In this document: positions 1 to 6,561 of the stretch, one piece after another | Layout: each line of letters begins with the position of its first letter | How positions within the stretch are numbered: position 1 is the stretch's first letter | Assembly (NCBI GenBank): GCA_033763435.1 | Contig: JANRKN010000039.1 | Coordinates: 1 to 21,246 of the forward strand | Origin: JANRKN01 sp033763435 | GTDB taxonomy: Bacteria > Planctomycetota > Phycisphaerae > Phycisphaerales > UBA1924 | Direction of reading: 5' to 3' | Length of the DNA: 21,246 nt | Made by a program: the position numbers and the translations under genes | The notes under the pieces: model-generated | Told to the model about the DNA's origin: nothing | Seen by the model: the letters and a program-made list of their open reading frames with translations, nothing else | Database searches by the model: none

Positions 1-2
1 TC

Positions 3-68
3 CCGACGCCCGGCGCGCTCGCGCTGCTGGGCCTGGGCGGCCTTGTGGCTGGCCGTCGCCGTCGCTAA
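3..68 (+). CDS. C-terminal end of a PEP-CTERM-like sorted protein (partial, 5' end outside window)
   Basis: The frame starting at base 3 is open to a TAA at 66-68. It reads P-T-P-G followed by a run of Ala, Leu and Gly (ALALLGLGGLVAG) and then four arginines at the very end. A short proline-containing motif, a hydrophobic helix of about 15 residues and a terminal Arg cluster make up the PEP-CTERM sorting signal, which exosortase systems recognise to process exported proteins in planctomycetes and other Gram-negative bacteria. Here the motif is PTPG rather than the usual PEP. Only 21 residues are visible, so the function of the body of the protein is unknown. A strong hairpin follows 50 bases downstream. 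Confidence 0.6.
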   Translation, partial: PTPGALALLGLGGLVAGRRRR

Positions 69-239
69 GCGTTTACCTCTTCCCCTCTGGAGGGGACTCC
101 AACTCGGATCCGTCTCATCGACACGCCCGCCCAACCGCGGGCGTGTCGCTTTACCTGCCACAAACCATCACTCGAGCGGCCCGCATTTCTCTCAAGCCCC
201 TCGGATTCCTCAGGCCGATGGGTTATTCTGAGCGGATCG
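69..239. other. Intergenic region with terminator and possible promoter of the pseudopilin gene
   Basis: This 171-base gap holds the hairpin at 119-148. Just before the next gene is TATTCT (224-229), which resembles a -10 box and ends only 10 bases before the ATG at 240. No convincing -35 box is visible (TCGGAT at 201-206 is the sequence at the right distance). If this -10 is real, the transcript would be leaderless or nearly so, which would agree with the weak SD sequence before 240. Confidence 0.3.
119..153 (+). terminator. Hairpin terminator after the PEP-CTERM gene
   Basis: A perfect 12-bp inverted repeat (119-130 with 137-148) encloses a 6-base loop, CCAACC. It is followed by CTTTACC, a short T-containing tail rather than a full U-tract. 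Its place 50 bases after the stop at 68 and before the next gene fits a rho-independent or hairpin-assisted terminator. Confidence 0.6.
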
Positions 240-1076
240 ATGTCTGTGCCCGCACGCCCCATCCCCGCCCCCCGCGGCTTCACGCTGATCGAGCTGATCC
301 TCGTGATCGGCATGGTCGCGCTGCTGGTGGGAATGCTGATCCCCGCGCTCGCGGGCGCGGCGCGGGCGTCGCGTGCCACGGCGTGCCTCTCGAACCAGCG
401 CCAGATCGGCGTGGGCGCGCACATGTTCGCCGGGGATCACCGCGACCGGCTGCCGCGCGCGGGCGAGAACTCCGACCGCGACGAAGCACGCCCGTGGGCG
501 AGCGCGATCAGGCCGTACGTCGATTCCGCCGCGCCCGCCGAGAGAACCAACGACCGTTTCGCGAACGTCGGCATCTTCCGCGACCCGGGGCGCGCCCGCG
601 ACACGCACGCGATCCACTATGTCGTCAACGCCTTCCGCGTGCAGCATGGGCGCATCGGAGGCTGGCAGCCCGCACGCGAGTGGACGAGTCTGGCCTCGGT
701 CGCTCGCCCCGACGCGGTGGTGTATCTCAACTGTTTCGGCGACGACGCCGACGGCGCGCTCGCGCAGCGGTGGTACCCGGCCCGCGGTGAAGCGCTGCTG
801 ACCGACCGCGAGATCGCCTCGCGCTACGCGGCGTTTGAACCTGAGAACATCGGGCACGCCGCGCCGCTCTCGGGCACGCCCCGGGGCACGATGCAGAAGC
901 CCACGCCGCCGATCGTCGGCCTTGCGCGGCACGGGACACGCGGCGGCGGGCTCAGCAACGGCCTGTTCTTCGACGGGCGCGCCAAGGCGCTGGAGTCCAA
1001 GGCCGTGCGCGAGCTCTCGCTCTGGGACGACGGCGGCTCGACCGCCGACGCGCCCGCGCCCGCGGCCCATCGCTGA
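240..1076 (+). CDS. Type II secretion/pilin-like pseudopilin with N-terminal methylation motif and H-x(n)-DG-like C-terminus
   Basis: This 278-residue protein has a class III (prepilin) leader. After a short basic start, Gly13 is followed by FTLIEL, so a prepilin peptidase would cut after Gly13 and methylate Phe14. Glu18 is the conserved Glu5 of the mature pilin. Residues 14-37 form the hydrophobic assembly helix. The rest looks soluble. Near the C-terminus, His231 lies 13 residues before the Asp-Gly pair at 245-246, inside a Gly-rich stretch with Asn240 and two Phe. This resembles the H-X9-DG C-terminal domain that planctomycetes carry in large numbers. No secretion ATPase or other pilus gene is nearby, so it is an orphan copy. 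The ATG at 240 is the only start that keeps a short leader; its SD (GAGCGG) is weak. The exact role is unknown. Confidence 0.8.
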   Translation: MSVPARPIPAPRGFTLIELILVIGMVALLVGMLIPALAGAARASRATACLSNQRQIGVGAHMFAGDHRDRLPRAGENSDRDEARPWASAIRPYVDSAAPAERTNDRFANVGIFRDPGRARDTHAIHYVVNAFRVQHGRIGGWQPAREWTSLASVARPDAVVYLNCFGDDADGALAQRWYPARGEALLTDREIASRYAAFEPENIGHAAPLSGTPRGTMQKPTPPIVGLARHGTRGGGLSNGLFFDGRAKALESKAVRELSLWDDGGSTADAPAPAAHR

Positions 1077-1090
1077 CGAACGCGGCGCAG

Positions 1091-1120
1091 AAAAAACGCG
1101 CGTGATCGGACACGCGCGTT
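1091..1120 (-). terminator. Rho-independent terminator for nuoB, probably also serving the convergent pseudopilin gene
   Basis: Arms 1095-1104 and 1111-1120 form a perfect 10-bp hairpin around a 6-base loop. The six A residues at 1091-1096 read as a U-tract after the hairpin on the minus strand, the classical form for the nuoB transcript, whose stop is at 1160. The hairpin also lies 18 bases after the pseudopilin stop at 1076, so it can act for both genes. Confidence 0.75.
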
Positions 1121-1159
1121 CGTCACAAGCTCAGGTCAAGCCGGTTCAACCCAACCCGA

Positions 1160-1726
1160 TCAACCCAGACCGACGGTCAGGCCCACGGGCTGGGGCTTGA
1201 CGGCATGGGTGGGCTGGACGACCAGGCCCAGGGGCGCGCGCTTGCCGCCGGGCGGGGGCATGCCTTCCTGGTCGATGTGCCGCTGGATCGCCATGATGCC
1301 CTCGATGAGCTGCTCGGGGCGGGGAGGGCAGCCCGGGACGTAGACATCGACGGGGAGGAACTGATCGCAGCCCTGCACGGTGGCATAGGTGTCGAAGACG
1401 CCGCCGGTCGAGGCGCAGGCGCCCATCGAAAGCACCCACTTGGGCTCAGCCATCTGGAGATAGATGCGCTGGAGGACGGGCATCATCTTGATCGAGATTC
1501 GGCCGGCGACCAAGAGCAGGTCGGCCTGGCGGGGCGAGAACGAGACGCGCTCGGAGCCGAAGCGGGCCAGGTCGTAGCGCGAGCAGGCGGTCGCCATCAG
1601 CTCGATGCCGCAGCAGGCGGTGGCGAAGGGCATGGGCCACACGGAGTTGCGGCGGGCCCAGTTGACCACGCGGCGGAGCTGCGTCGTGACGAACGTATCG
1701 GCCGGGAGTGCGGCTTCAAGACCCAT
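1160..1726 (-). CDS. nuoB: NADH-quinone oxidoreductase (complex I) subunit B
   Basis: This 188-residue protein is NuoB, the peripheral-arm subunit that holds iron-sulfur cluster N2, the last electron carrier before quinone. The N2 cysteines are all visible: the tandem Cys38-Cys39, Cys104 in a GACAS motif, and Cys133 in a VPGCPP motif. The quinone-site regions WPMPFATACC and the FSPRQADLLLVAG stretch are intact. The start was set at 1726 because AGGAG (1735-1739) lies 8 bases upstream; the open frame continues to 1777 but those extra residues are not family-like. The C-terminus ends in a Pro-rich tail after residue 155. It lies 84 bases after the YihY-like gene and far from nuoJ-N, and no other nuo gene adjoins it. 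A clear terminator follows. Confidence 0.95.
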   Translation of the reverse strand: MGLEAALPADTFVTTQLRRVVNWARRNSVWPMPFATACCGIELMATACSRYDLARFGSERVSFSPRQADLLLVAGRISIKMMPVLQRIYLQMAEPKWVLSMGACASTGGVFDTYATVQGCDQFLPVDVYVPGCPPRPEQLIEGIMAIQRHIDQEGMPPPGGKRAPLGLVVQPTHAVKPQPVGLTVGLG

Positions 1727-1746
1727 CGGTTCGGCTCCTGTCAGAC

Positions 1747-1767
1747 GTCCGCCCTGGGTGGGCGGAC
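1747..1767 (-). other. Stem-loop in the spacer upstream of nuoB
   Basis: A perfect 8-bp stem (1747-1754 with 1760-1767) encloses a 5-base loop. It lies between the stop of the YihY-like gene (1811) and the nuoB SD. No U-tract follows, so it is not a standard terminator. It could be a leader hairpin or processing site that sets nuoB expression apart from the gene before it. The function is inferred from position only. Confidence 0.4.
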
Positions 1768-1810
1768 CATCCGGCAATGCATTCGGGGCAAGCGTAGGCC
1801 CGGAGTCGCC

Positions 1811-3337
1811 TCAGGCCGCGGGAATGGGAGAGGCGGGCGCCGGGGGCTTGGCTGGGGCGCCGATCAGATCGGCGAGGCTCTTGCCCTCGGCGGCCCTCAG
1901 TCGCTGGTCGTCCAGGTCCTCCAGCACGCGCGAGGCGGGGTCGAGTGAGGCATCCCCCGCCCGCACCGCGCTCCGGCGCGTGAGGCGCAGAACGTCGGCG
2001 GCGCGGATCGTGTCCGCCGGACGGGCCAGCGTGTACGAGGTCTTGTCGGCGCTCCCGTTCTTGTCCGCGACGGCCGCGACAAAGCCCGCGGCGGCGAGGC
2101 TCTCGAGCATCCGCCGGACGGCCGGCTCGGGCAGCGCGGTCCGCGAGACGATCGTGCTCAGCGTGGTCTTGTCGCCCTTGGCAAAGCGCTCGGCGACGCA
2201 ACAGGCAACAAGCAGGATCGAGGAAGGATCGACGACGCGCCCGGCGCCGTCGCGCGCGAGCTCTTCATCGACCGCGCGCAGGAACGCCGGGCCCGAGAAC
2301 AGGAGGCCCGAGGCGCCCGCGAGCGAGGCGATCTGCTTGTAGTTCTGGATCGAGTAGGCGAGCACGAGGCCCAGCAGGATGATGAACCAGGTGATGTAGA
2401 TCCACAGCATGAACATGGGCAGCAGCGCGAGCGTGCCGTAGAACTTCGCGTAGCTCGCGGAGTAGACGACGAACTGCGTGAAGCCCCACTTGGCGGCCTC
2501 CCACAGCACGGCCGAGGCGAACGCGCCGACCAGCGCAGGCCAGACGCGCACACGCGTGTTGGGCACCGCGGTGTAGAGAATGAACAGCAGCGAGGTGGAG
2601 ATCAGCACCGTGATCAGGAACGCGGTAACGGCGATCGGGTTGATGCCCAGGTCGCCCAGGTTCATCTGGCTCGTCCACGAGCCGATCTTCTGACGCGCAG
2701 TCTCGGAGACCGCAAACGTCGCGACCAGCAGCAGCGGGCCCAGGCTCAGCAGCGTCCAGTATTCGGTGAGCCGACGGACCCACGAGCGCCCCTCCGGCGC
2801 GCGGAAGATCTGGTTGAAGGCGTCCTCCATCTCGACAATGAGCGTGATCGCGGCGTAGATGAGGGCCAGCAGGCCGACGATCGCGATTGCGGAGAACTTC
2901 ACCTCGCGGACGCGCGCGACGATGCCGGTGATGAACTCATCGAGCCTCGCGCGCGAGTGCGCGGCCGGCGGCGGCACGCTCGCGCCCCCTGGGGTCGCCG
3001 CCGGATCGGGCGAGGCCGAAGGCTTCGTGGGCCCTTCGCCCGTGCCCGGGTCTTCGACGACGATCTCCGAGATGCCCGTGAACTGAAGAAGCTGGTTGAC
3101 GACGCGCGAGATGTCGCCTTCCTTGCTGAAGGCGCCGAAGAGCGCGAGCGAGACGACCAGGATCGGGATGATCGAGAAGAGCGTGCGATAGCTGAGCGCC
3201 GCGGCCATGCGCGGCACGTTCAGCCGATGCGCGCTCAGCAGCAGCAGCTTCAGCACGGTGAGCGCCCGCACCGCCGGTTCGGGCGGAGTCGGACTGGCGG
3301 GCGGAGGCGTGGTCGGCGCGTCGGGCATCGTCGGCAT
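1811..3337 (-). CDS. YihY/BrkB-family inner-membrane protein with C-terminal winged-helix-like domain
   Basis: This 508-residue membrane protein belongs to the YihY/virulence-factor BrkB family (once misnamed RNase BN). Family signatures include the RMAAALSYRTLFSIIP segment at residues 43-58, the EMEDAFNQIF motif at 169-178 after the second helix, and the later helices containing the LWE-AAKWGFTQFV stretch. Predicted membrane segments lie at about 46-70, 148-170, 191-212, 234-256, 266-290 and 300-330. Residues 95-130 are a Pro/Ala-rich insert in the first loop. After the last helix, about 370-440 looks like a winged helix, as in longer family members. The transport substrate is not known with confidence. 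ATG at 3337 and 3328 are both possible; only 3328 has an SD-like AGGA at a good distance. It follows the pseudouridine synthase by 12 bases, so the two are likely cotranscribed. Confidence 0.85.
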   Translation of the reverse strand: MPTMPDAPTTPPPASPTPPEPAVRALTVLKLLLLSAHRLNVPRMAAALSYRTLFSIIPILVVSLALFGAFSKEGDISRVVNQLLQFTGISEIVVEDPGTGEGPTKPSASPDPAATPGGASVPPPAAHSRARLDEFITGIVARVREVKFSAIAIVGLLALIYAAITLIVEMEDAFNQIFRAPEGRSWVRRLTEYWTLLSLGPLLLVATFAVSETARQKIGSWTSQMNLGDLGINPIAVTAFLITVLISTSLLFILYTAVPNTRVRVWPALVGAFASAVLWEAAKWGFTQFVVYSASYAKFYGTLALLPMFMLWIYITWFIILLGLVLAYSIQNYKQIASLAGASGLLFSGPAFLRAVDEELARDGAGRVVDPSSILLVACCVAERFAKGDKTTLSTIVSRTALPEPAVRRMLESLAAAGFVAAVADKNGSADKTSYTLARPADTIRAADVLRLTRRSAVRAGDASLDPASRVLEDLDDQRLRAAEGKSLADLIGAPAKPPAPASPIPAA

Positions 3338-3349
3338 CCTGCGGGAGGC

Positions 3350-4738
3350 TTACTGCTCGTCGTCTTGGAAGCGCTTGGCCCGGCGGATCAGCGGTGACTG
3401 AACCCGCGGCGCCGTGGGGCGCGCTTCGCCCGGCTTGGGCGCGCGGATCTCGGGCGGACGCTTGGGCTTGCTCCGCGCGGGACGCTCGGGCTTGGCAGTC
3501 GGCTGGGCGCTGGGCTGGGCGGGCCGATCGGTTCTCGGCGCGGGCGCTTGGCCTGCCGGCTGCGCGGGCTCGCTCGAGATGCTGATCTCGCCCTCTATCG
3601 GCGTGCCGCGCTCTTCGAATCGGCGCTTGCGCTCGGCGCGGAGCTCGCGGATCTGCTCGGCTCGGGCGATGCGGTCGGTCCGGCGCATGAAGTCCGGGAC
3701 GCTCTTGGCCGCCTCACGCTCGCGCTCGAGCCTCGCGGCGACGCGGGCGGCGCGGTCCTTCCGTCGCTGCGCCTCGCCCCGACGGTCGTTCGGGTCGTTG
3801 ATGAGCATGCGCAGCTCGTGCCGCTCCAGCTCGCGCCAATGCCCGAGCGCCAGCCCCTTGAGCTCCAGCGGGCCGATGGCAACGCGCTCGATCTTCTTGA
3901 TCGGATGGCCCAGGATCGCCAGCGCATCGCGGAAGGCCTCGACCTTGCCCTCGCGCGTCGTGATCTCCATGACCGTTTTTTCGGAATCGCTCCCGAGCAC
4001 GTTCAGCGACACCCGCCCCGAGTTCGGGCGCGCGCGGGCCTGCGGGCCGATGACGCCGGCTTCCTGCGCGGCCTCCTTCGCGGCGCGGCGAGCGATCTTC
4101 GCGATGTCCTTTTCCAGACGCAGCGCACGCAGCTCCGAGATCGTTCCGCGCACCGTCACGCGATAGCGCTTGGGCACCTGGTACCGGGGGTGCATGAGCT
4201 GATTGGCCAGCTCGCCGTCGTTCGTCAGCAGCACGAGGCCCGAGGTCTCCCAGTCCAGCCGCCCGACGGGGAACAGCCGCGGGTTGGAGGGGTGCTTGAC
4301 GAGCTCCATGATCGTCGCGCGGTCGAAGCCGTCCTGATCGGCGGTTGAGCTGAGGGTCCGGCGCGGCTTGTGCAGCATGATGTACACGCGGCGCTCGGGC
4401 TTGCGCAGGTCGCGCCCGTCGACGGTGACGCGGTCGGTCTCAGGGTCGACGAAGACGGGCAGGCGGGCGACGATCGCGCCGTTGACCTCGACCCGGCCGT
4501 CCTCGATCATCGTTTCGCACACCCGGCGAGCGGCGACGCCGGCATCGGCCATCAGGCGCTGGAGGCGGACGTTGCCGCTGGGCGCGTCGTCATCGAGCTT
4601 CAGTCGCAGGCGGGGGGCCGAGTCGGGCCGGGCGTCGCCCGGGCGGCGAGCGCGGGCGGCACGGCTGCGAGGGTTCTGGTTGGTACGCTCACGCCGCGGA
4701 CCGCGCGGGCGTTGTGGAAATGATGGGCGATTGGGCAC
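3350..4738 (-). CDS. RsuA/RluB/RluE-family pseudouridine synthase with long disordered tails
   Basis: This 462-residue protein isomerises specific uridines in rRNA to pseudouridine. Residues 1-55 are Arg/Pro-rich and look disordered. An S4 RNA-binding domain follows at about 57-110 (RLQRLMADAGVAARR). The catalytic core starts near 118, and the motif PVGRLDWETSGLVLLTNDG places the catalytic aspartate at Asp162. The core ends near residue 310. The last 150 residues are rich in Arg, Glu, Pro and Ala and look disordered; the usual family length is about 230-300 residues. RluB-like (23S) is more likely than RsuA, but the exact target cannot be told from sequence. The start is a GTG at 4738 with no clear SD; a later start would cut the S4 domain. 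It is divergent from the coiled-coil gene across 72 bases. Confidence 0.88.
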   Translation of the reverse strand: MPNRPSFPQRPRGPRRERTNQNPRSRAARARRPGDARPDSAPRLRLKLDDDAPSGNVRLQRLMADAGVAARRVCETMIEDGRVEVNGAIVARLPVFVDPETDRVTVDGRDLRKPERRVYIMLHKPRRTLSSTADQDGFDRATIMELVKHPSNPRLFPVGRLDWETSGLVLLTNDGELANQLMHPRYQVPKRYRVTVRGTISELRALRLEKDIAKIARRAAKEAAQEAGVIGPQARARPNSGRVSLNVLGSDSEKTVMEITTREGKVEAFRDALAILGHPIKKIERVAIGPLELKGLALGHWRELERHELRMLINDPNDRRGEAQRRKDRAARVAARLEREREAAKSVPDFMRRTDRIARAEQIRELRAERKRRFEERGTPIEGEISISSEPAQPAGQAPAPRTDRPAQPSAQPTAKPERPARSKPKRPPEIRAPKPGEARPTAPRVQSPLIRRAKRFQDDEQ

Positions 4739-4810
4739 GCGGGAGGGTAGGTCGTCGGCAAGGCGGGCCCGGATCTGGAATAATGAGGCCTCGAGACCTC
4801 CGGAGGCAGG
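4739..4810. promoter_or_regulatory. Short divergent promoter region between the pseudouridine synthase and coiled-coil genes
   Basis: This 72-base spacer must drive transcription both ways. An AT-rich spot, GGAATAATGAGG (4777-4788), contains a -10-like AATAAT about 27 bases before the ATG at 4811, with no good -35. A palindrome, GAGGCCTC (4785-4792), follows and could be an operator. The SD for the plus gene is GGAGG at 4802-4806, only 4 bases before the ATG. Confidence 0.35.
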
Positions 4811-6544
4811 ATGCCGGGTAAGAAGCCGGGACCAACTCAGCCCACGACCAGCGCCAGCACCCCCGGCGCCGCACGCCCGGGCACGTCCGCGCCGAAACCC
4901 ACATCCATGCCTGCGGCGAGGCCCAGCGCGGTCATCGCCGAACCTAAGCCCGCGGTGACGGTCGGCGCGTTCCAGACCGTCGCGGGGCCCACGGGCACGC
5001 CGAACGGCCCACTCGACAGCTCACTCGACGCGTTGGATCGGATGTTCCTGACGCCTCGCGTGCTCGATCAGCGTGCGTTCACCGAGTTTGCCTCGACACT
5101 GCGCGATCTTCTGCGCGAGGCGGCGGACACGGGCGAATCGATCCGCGCGGGCGCCGGCTCGGCCGGGCAGCTCAAGGCCGAGATCGCGGCGATGACCGCC
5201 GAACTGCGCGCAAAGGTCGAAGCCGCGGCCAAGCTCATGCCCGCGCTGCAGGACCGCGTGACGCGCGCCCAGCAGTTCCTGGACCTCGCGACCGACGACG
5301 CCAAGCTCATGGGCCGGGCGCAGGAAGTGCTCGAGGGCGTGATCCGCTCGAGGCTGGCCGAGGCCGAGAAGCGCGCGGGCGAGCTGATCGACCGCGTCGT
5401 CGCCCGAGCGGCGCAGGTGGAAGCCGAGACCGCGACGCGTCTGCGGACGATGGAAGACGAGGCGCACACGCGGCTTGTGCAGGCCGAGGACCGGCATCGA
5501 CGCGCGTCGGCGGAGCTGCGGGAGCGGCTCGAGCAGGTCGCCCGGCAGACCGAGCAGGCCGAGGAACGCTCGCGCCTGGCGCATGAGCGGACCGCGTCGG
5601 CGCTGGATGAGATCGCCTCTCGGATGGACCGGGCCGAGCGCGCGCTCGAAGAGCGTCTCGCGGCCGCGGAACAGCGCGCGGCGCTGCTGCTCAAGGGCCT
5701 GGAAGAACGGCTCGAGCCGATGCAGGAGCTCGCGTCGGGCGTGATCCGCGATCTTGAGGTTCGTCTGGCGGGCGCGGGGCAGACGGCGCGGACGCTCGAA
5801 CAGGCACAGGCCGCGGCGGCGCGCTTGCCCGAGATGCTGCGTGCGGTCGAGACGCTCACGCGCGATGGTTCTGCGCTCGGACAGTGGAAGCAGGTCATTG
5901 GCTCGCTGGAGCGGGCGCGCGACGAGGCGATCGCGGCGCTGAGGCAGACGGCCGCGGGCATCGAGCAGGCCGATGCGTCGCGCACGGGGCTGGCGCAGGT
6001 CGTCGATGGCGCGGCGCACCACATCGACCTGCTGCACGCCGAGCTTGCGACGCTGACCGAGCGCACGGAGGCGATGCGCCAGTCGATCCAGCACGCGATC
6101 ATGGCCGCGGAGGCCGCGAGGGACGAGGCCCGGGCGCAGCTCGCGCCCGAGACGCTCGCGGCGGACGTGGTTCGCGCGGCGCAGGAGGCGCTGGTCGCGC
6201 AGGCCGGGCCCGCGATCGCTGAGTCCGCCCTCGCCGAGGTCAAGGCCCGCGCCGCCGCGGACATGGAGTCGCGCGTGACGGGCCCGGCGGGTCAGAAGCT
6301 CGCGGCGCAGGTCGCACAGCAGCTCGTGCAGCAGGCGCAGGCCCAGGCCGCACAGCAGGTCACGGCGCAGGTCTCGGCCCAGATGCAGCAGATGAAGGGC
6401 TATGCCGAGCAGCTCGCGCAGTGGCTGGGCTCCGCAATCCAGCAGGCGCGCGAGCAGCACGAGCAGTTGCTGCGTTCGATCCACGAGGCGCGCCTGGCGC
6501 GCGCGGGCGACCGCATCCGCCCGAAGATGGACGGCACGCCGTGA
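4811..6544 (+). CDS. Large coiled-coil protein of unknown function
   Basis: This 577-residue protein is not recognised as a named family. Residues 1-66 are rich in Pro, Ala, Thr and Gly and look disordered. From about 68 there is a short structured start (LDALDRMFLTPRVLDQRAF), and then about 480 residues are nearly all helical, with Ala, Glu, Arg, Gln and Leu in heptad-like order and no long hydrophobic segment or signal peptide. Residues about 500-545 are a Gln/Ala-rich stretch. It is therefore probably a cytoplasmic rod or scaffold. It may resemble chemoreceptor-like, phasin-like or cytoskeletal helical proteins, but no defining motif supports any of these. SD GGAGG at 4802-4806. It ends 17 bases before the secreted FG-GAP/ASPIC gene, suggesting cotranscription. 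Confidence 0.75.
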   Translation: MPGKKPGPTQPTTSASTPGAARPGTSAPKPTSMPAARPSAVIAEPKPAVTVGAFQTVAGPTGTPNGPLDSSLDALDRMFLTPRVLDQRAFTEFASTLRDLLREAADTGESIRAGAGSAGQLKAEIAAMTAELRAKVEAAAKLMPALQDRVTRAQQFLDLATDDAKLMGRAQEVLEGVIRSRLAEAEKRAGELIDRVVARAAQVEAETATRLRTMEDEAHTRLVQAEDRHRRASAELRERLEQVARQTEQAEERSRLAHERTASALDEIASRMDRAERALEERLAAAEQRAALLLKGLEERLEPMQELASGVIRDLEVRLAGAGQTARTLEQAQAAAARLPEMLRAVETLTRDGSALGQWKQVIGSLERARDEAIAALRQTAAGIEQADASRTGLAQVVDGAAHHIDLLHAELATLTERTEAMRQSIQHAIMAAEAARDEARAQLAPETLAADVVRAAQEALVAQAGPAIAESALAEVKARAAADMESRVTGPAGQKLAAQVAQQLVQQAQAQAAQQVTAQVSAQMQQMKGYAEQLAQWLGSAIQQAREQHEQLLRSIHEARLARAGDRIRPKMDGTP

Positions 6545-6551
6545 GGGCGCC

Positions 6552-6556
6552 GGAGG
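6552..6556 (+). promoter_or_regulatory. Ribosome binding site that sets the GTG start of the FG-GAP/ASPIC gene
   Basis: GGAGG at 6552-6556 lies 5 bases before GTG at 6562. The open frame extends much further upstream inside the coiled-coil gene, but only the 6562 start gives both a good SD and a normal signal peptide. GTG at 6541, overlapping the previous stop, is the main alternative and has no SD. Confidence 0.65.
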
Positions 6557-6561
6557 TGGGT

